Origin: Lepidostoma basale
Taxonomy: Eukaryota; Arthropoda; Insecta; Trichoptera; Lepidostomatidae
Direction: 5' to 3'
Assembly (NCBI GenBank): GCA_022606425.2
Contig: JAHDVF020000499.1
Location: forward strand, 1-64,000
DNA: 64,000 bases
In this document: positions 59,824 to 64,000 of the stretch, piece after piece
Position numbering within the stretch: the stretch's first letter is position 1
Layout of the letters: each line of letters starts with the position of its first letter
The notes under the pieces: generated by a model
Seen by the model: only the letters and a program-made list of their open reading frames with translations
Database searches by the model: none
Told to the model about the DNA's origin: nothing
Position numbers and translations under genes: made by a program

Positions 59824-60349
59824 CTAGCTGACCCGGCAACGCTTCGCTATTGCTAGATTACACCTAAGTACACCCAATATATATTAAAGAAATACAAAAG
59901 TTCAATATCAATTATTTTATTGGATAAAATGACATGTGTATAGGTGCAAGAGTGTGTGTATCCTAATTCAGTTCATATCTTTAAAACATTTTTTTAATCC
60001 AAGCAAACTTGCTGTGAACTTGAATAATACTAATGTGAATTGAACAATTGAAGGCTGGACATTATTACCAAGGTGGCAAGTTTACAAAAAGTCTGAAATG
60101 AGTTTTTGATGCCAATTGGTCTTAAACGTAGCTGTGCAAAAGCGCGTTATGATTAAATAATATAGTGTAGTTCAAACGTTACCCTAAAGATGTCACCCAA
60201 AAAAAAGTTAATATTTATCTTTTTCAGCTTTATGTTTAAACCATTAAACGTCCAGTCTTAAATTTTTTCCTTAATATTTTAAGTGAAATTAAAAAAACAA
60301 ATAAATATACTATATCACATTTGCATAAAACATTCATACATATACAATT

Positions 60350-61325
60350 CATATCCGTTCACTCCTGGGCGTAGGCCTCCTCCATCTGCTTCAATGTCTT
60401 CAATGTCGTCCCTCCATCGAAGTTGAGGACGTCCTGGGTTTCGGGTTGCAGTTCATCTATCATCAGGGCTGCGAGCGGCAGGCCATTTTAGCGCTGCCAC
60501 TCTTCCGATGATGTCCGACACTCCTGTTCTGGCTCTAATAGTGGTGTTTCTTACCCCGTCCATTATACTGATTCCCAACTTTCATAGCTCTTTGGACAAT
60601 TCTTAATTTAATAGCGCTTTTCTGAGACAACGTTATGGTTTGAAACCAATAAGATAACACCGGCAGGACACAGCAATCCAACACCTTCAGTTTAAGGTTG
60701 ATGGGGTTCGTGGGCTTTTCAAAATATGCTTTGTTCGATTTCTGCGATTTGATTTTCTCCACTCAGTACTATTGTGTAATCCAAATATATATATATATAT
60801 GAATCGACTATTTTGATTACGGTGTTGTCTATTGTGATTTGTACAGGAGTAGGTACAATGATTTTTGTTTTCCCAAAATGCACGCATAGTCCTATTTCCT
60901 TTGATTTTTTATTTAGTTTTTCCAAAATCGTGGATATTTGCTCAGGGTTACTGCTAATCACCACTGTCATCCGCAAACCGTAAATGATTGAAGTATTATT
61001 TATTTATGAGTATTCCTCTGTCCTCCCAATTAAATTATTTAAAAATGAGAATTAATAATTTTGGAGATATGGTATCACCCTGTCGGACTCCTCTTGGTAT
61101 AGGTATCTCTGCAGTTAGCCAGTAATCATTAATAGTTACTTGTAGGGTAGTCTTGTCATATATACTGCAGATTAAGTTGGAATATCTGGACACTATCTGT
61201 GCTTGGTTCATTGACCATACTTCAATTGAATCAAAAGCTTTTTGATAATCCACAAAGGCTAGTACAGAGGCATGTTATACTCGTTGTACTGTAGCTACTC
61301 CTGAATAGAAGTCGAATTTTAGTGA
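60350..61325 (-). pseudogene. LINE family B (B1): reverse transcriptase core to 3' end
   Basis: Minus strand: LAFVDYQKAFDSIEVW (first palm Asp), LICSIYDKTTLQVTIN, IPIPRGVRQGDTISPKL, FADD at 60978-60967 in a shifted frame, VVISSNPEQISTILEKLNKK, KLKVLDCCVLPVLSYW, and near the end NPGRPQLRWRDDIED. These are ordered RT palm and thumb motifs of an insect non-LTR element. Frameshifts at about 60980 and 60760 and several stops inactivate it. 5'-truncated at ~61325, exactly where Helitron helicase coding stops, so the LINE inserted into the Helitron. Confidence 0.9.
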
Positions 61326-61334
61326 GTTTTTTTG

Positions 61335-61860
61335 TTAGAATTTTCTTGTATTCTTGTTAGAACTTTTTGTGTAAAGATTTATATTCAATGTCAATTGAAG
61401 TGCTGGATGCGCTGTTGAAGTCACAGCAATTCCAGATGAAGCGATTGCCAATGTATTTTTTTTTCTGAATATATGGTTGGCAATACCAATAAGATGAAAT
61501 GTTGTCCCTGTGCCACCAGGTGAATCTAAGAAATGCAATCCACCACTTAGATTGCGTACGGCTCGCATTATGGCATCATACACTTGTTTTTGTTGTGGAA
61601 GTAATCTTTGAATGTACAAATACACTCAATTCATTGATATCAAAGCATTTTTCTCGTTTTAATCACTATCAAATATGTGATTAACCAACCGATTAGGTGA
61701 TGTCATTCCCAATTGTACCAATTCATTATTCGTGATTGTCAAATATATCCTTCTATCAAAATGAATGCTTCATTATACTCATGATTAAGACAACTTATAC
61801 GTAGGGGATATAAAATGTCATCAGTCATAAAATCTTTATATTTTCCCCATAAATCTGTTG
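61335..61860 (-). pseudogene. Helitron PIF1-like helicase, N-terminal part
   Basis: Minus strand: DLWGKYKDFMTDDILYPLR (61860-61800), EYNEAFILIE, then LPQQKQVYDAIMRAVRN, SGGLHFLDSPGGTGTTFHLI (Walker A), AIASSGIAVTSTAHPALQL. Helitron helicases normally read GGTGKT; here the lysine that binds ATP is replaced by threonine. The open frame 61625-61335 ends at the LINE B1 insertion. The missing C-terminal motifs would lie beyond it at 59.9-60.35 kb but are not recognisable. Confidence 0.9.
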
Positions 61861-62210
61861 GATTTGATGGTAGGCACGTAGATAATATGATTATAAATTA
61901 TGTATATATTTGATTGATGGCGATATTGTCGATGTCCATCATCGCCTGTATTAGTTTCTAGAAGCAATGTTCTTGGATAACATTTCTTGTATTTTTCATT
62001 AACCATGCATGACGAATAAATTTTGTGGACCATGATTATAACCATATACACATGGACCATGAATCATATTTTTTGATACAATTTCAGCCAATTGAGGATA
62101 AACACTTGAATCAGGAATTTCAGCTGAATACATCTAACGTGTTTCCCCAAATAGGCGATGATGTTAAAATGATATCCATCTTTGCCCTGCCACCGTCATC
62201 TGCTGTAAAT
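61861..62210 (-). pseudogene. Helitron Rep-domain segment
   Basis: Minus strand: SAEIPDSSVYPQLAEIVSKN, MIHGPC, then CMVNEKYKKCYPRTLLLETN, TGDDGHRQYRHQS. The pattern EIP....YP.L..IV.KNMIHGPC...CM..G.C.K.YPR....T....GYP.YRRR is diagnostic of Helitron proteins, between the Rep nuclease and helicase domains. The Rep HUH and catalytic Tyr residues are not seen. Stops and frameshifts present. Confidence 0.85.
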
Positions 62211-62286
62211 AAAATTTTATTTTTTAAACGTTTGTAAGACATACGTTATATTGAGTATTATAAAATAAGCTTATTATATTTTACCT
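62035..62286. repeat. internal duplication in Helitron, unit 1
   Basis: About 250 bp repeated at 62322-62574 (period 287 bp, few differences). The unit covers the IPDS..MIHGPC coding segment and the flanking AT-rich (possibly intronic) sequence. Confidence 0.95.
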
Positions 62287-62321
62287 CATGGCGGGTTATC
62301 GAAATATGTCCTAATTCCATA

Positions 62322-62574
62322 ATTATAACCATATACACATGGACCATGAATCATATTTTTTGATACAATTTCAGCCAATTGAGGATAAACACTTGAATCA
62401 GGAATTTCAGCTGAATACATCTAACGTGTTTCCCCAAATAGGCGATGATGTTAAAATGATATCCATCTTTGCCCTGCCACCGTCATCTGCTGTAAATAAA
62501 ATTTAATTTTTTACACGTTTGTAAGACATACGTTATATTGAGTGTTATAAAATAAGCATATTATATTTTACCTT
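62322..62574. repeat. internal duplication in Helitron, unit 2
   Basis: Second unit, homologous to 62035-62286; it joins directly to the N-terminal Rep frame at 62574. Confidence 0.95.
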
Positions 62575-62820
62575 ATTGTCATTGACAGTCTCATCGACAC
62601 ACCTATTGGAACGGTGTACATTTTGCTCCGCATGTGTTTCTCTCATACCTACTCCTATTGATTCATGTTGTGTGGATATATCAGCACGTGACTGGGACAT
62701 ATGTGCTCGATTTTGTGAATTCCGTCGAGCAGATTGGTCCTCAGTTTCATTTCTCCTATTTTCTCTTTTTTTCTTAGCGGCTACGGTACGACTTCCAATG
62801 AGTTTCCGCTTGTATGGCAT
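62545..62820 (-). pseudogene. Helitron protein N-terminus (basic region), possible exon 1
   Basis: Starts MPYKRKLIGSRTVAAKKKRE, rich in Arg/Lys/Gln/Asn as Helitron N-termini commonly are, and runs to DETVNDNK at 62572. There GTAAAATATAATATGC could be a splice donor, with TTTATTTACAG at 62490 as acceptor (an 82-nt intron). Joined directly, the downstream frame soon hits a stop, so the intron is only a suggestion. The last eight codons shown in the open frame (VKYNMLIL) would be intronic. Confidence 0.6.
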
Positions 62821-63316
62821 TTTGTCAACCTAAAACCAAAATTTAACAAATTTATGTAATACTATTTTAACATAATTCAGTGATATAAATTTAGAAATAA
62901 AATTTGATTTTTAATTTTAATGGCTACATGGTATAATACAACTTGTATTTTAACCCTCCAGTATAATACAACTTGTATTTTAAAAACTAATTAAAATCAT
63001 GACGCAACAATGGCCGGGTCGTTTTTTCATGTAGTCAAACATAACCTAAAATAATACGTAAGTAAAACGATATTGAGATATAATTTATAACTACAGCTTT
63101 GAAATATGTAATGCGGAAATATAATCTGCATTCATTTCAACGGCAAAATAGAATAACCTGAAGATATATATATGAATTAGAAATATAAATATTAACTTAC
63201 AAAATATTGCGACGCAATCGAAAGTTTCGATTCGAAACATATCAGATGACAGCTCAGAGACCACGTGATCAATCGAACGGCTAGAAGTAATTAATAACGA
63301 AAACAAAGTTTCGTTT

Positions 63317-63541
63317 ATAATTTGAACTGCGATCAATTTGAACGATGCCGTAAATACACCCAATATATATTAAAGGAATCCAATTAAAGTCGTTCATAAC
63401 CTCAAAATGACACTCACGTAAAAATTAACAAATAATTTGAACTGCGATCAATTTGAACGATGGCGTAAATACACCCAATATATATTAAAGAAATATAATT
63501 AAAGTCGTTCATAACCTCCAAATGACACTCACGTAAAAATT
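63317..63541. repeat. tandem duplication, 115-bp period
   Basis: ATAATTTGAACTGCGATC...ACTCACGTAAAAATTA occurs at 63317-63426 and 63432-63541. The inner ACACCCAATATATATTAAAG also appears at about 59870-59890 near the Helitron 3' end, tying this repeat to the Helitron. Confidence 0.9.
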
Positions 63542-64000
63542 ATACTCGCTATAATTTAGAAGCACCTGTCTGCATTAATGTACATTAAAATAATGCCAAT
63601 AAAATAGACTGTAACAATTAAACAACCAATTATTTTAGTACGTAATAAGTAAAACGTATTAAGTATTATACATCCCAAAGTAAAACGCAATATATTGGAC
63701 TGTCAGAAAGAAAAACACATTGTTGCCACTACACAAAATTACATGGAGACTGAATTCTCTCCAGACCATGTCAAACGAATATAGACTCAAAAGATTGATA
63801 CTCAGGTGATACGAACATTAAGGTCTATATTCGTTTGCACTACGAAAATTTTCAATTAATTGATTAATTTATAAAGTTAATTAGAGCTCGATTAATAACA
63901 AAAATATGCCTATGACGACCGCTGAATTCCACTTAGTCCATTCTCCAAATTTCAAAAGGATCAGCTCAGGAATCACCGAGAAAGAAGGAGACACACAGAT
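63542..64000. other. spacer with a 15-bp inverted repeat
   Basis: CAAACGAATATAGAC (63773-63787) pairs with GTCTATATTCGTTTG (63822-63836) around a ~34-nt loop. No gene recognised. Confidence 0.6.

Larger units (their letters stand above)
59824..63541 (-). mobile_element. decayed Helitron (reverse strand), LINE-interrupted
   Basis: The 3' terminus is at 59824-59827: on the minus strand GCGTTGCCGGGTCAGCTAG, followed by T. CTAG-type 3' ends next to A/T targets are the Helitron signature, and GCAA...TTGC just inside can form a small hairpin. Rep-like segments lie at 61861-62210 and 62574-62820 and helicase segments at 61335-61860. LINE B1 sits at 60350-61325 within it. The 5' TC end is not identified; 63317-63541 is a tandem repeat that also resembles sequence near the 3' end (59865-59895). 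Heavily mutated and inactive. Confidence 0.8.

Overview
The window looks like intergenic or intronic DNA from an insect, most likely a moth or butterfly. The background is very AT-rich, and it carries mariner, Helitron, hAT-type and TTAA-target DNA transposons, many 5'-truncated non-LTR retrotransposons (LINEs), and tRNA-derived SINEs. I found no convincing host protein gene, true tRNA or rRNA. Every recognisable coding stretch is a transposable-element remnant, and almost all are broken by stops, frameshifts or truncation.

Layout: 1-13.5 kb holds a decayed cecropia-type mariner, a full-length mariner with perfect 30-bp inverted repeats but a frameshifted transposase, a TTAA-flanked MITE, CR1/L2-like LINE pieces and a degenerate Kolobok-like transposon. 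13.5-26 kb is mostly anonymous AT-rich DNA with fragments of LINE family A, a second MITE copy inserted inside a LINE, and a 377-bp long-TIR MITE. 26-45 kb holds a 1.2-kb GC-rich island, several fold-back repeats and SINEs. 46-59.8 kb holds LINE tails, a hAT-type MITE with 8-bp target duplications, and an inverted pair of an unclassified repeat. 59.8-63.5 kb is a decayed reverse-strand Helitron (Rep and PIF1-like helicase pieces) with a LINE inserted in it.

Two themes link the elements. First, LINE family A (13 fragments) and a short non-coding element I call S (five copies plus a possible sixth piece) share the same last ~65 nt: a small GC-rich hairpin followed by a (GTTA)n tail. S copies have LINE-type target duplications, so S looks like a SINE mobilised by LINE A. 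S also carries a 60-nt multi-part hairpin not seen in the LINE copies. Second, several fold-back repeats contain motifs arranged like a hammerhead-ribozyme core (CUGANGA, hairpin, GAAA, sometimes GUC). All family names rest on my reading of translated motifs and repeat ends; no database search was run.
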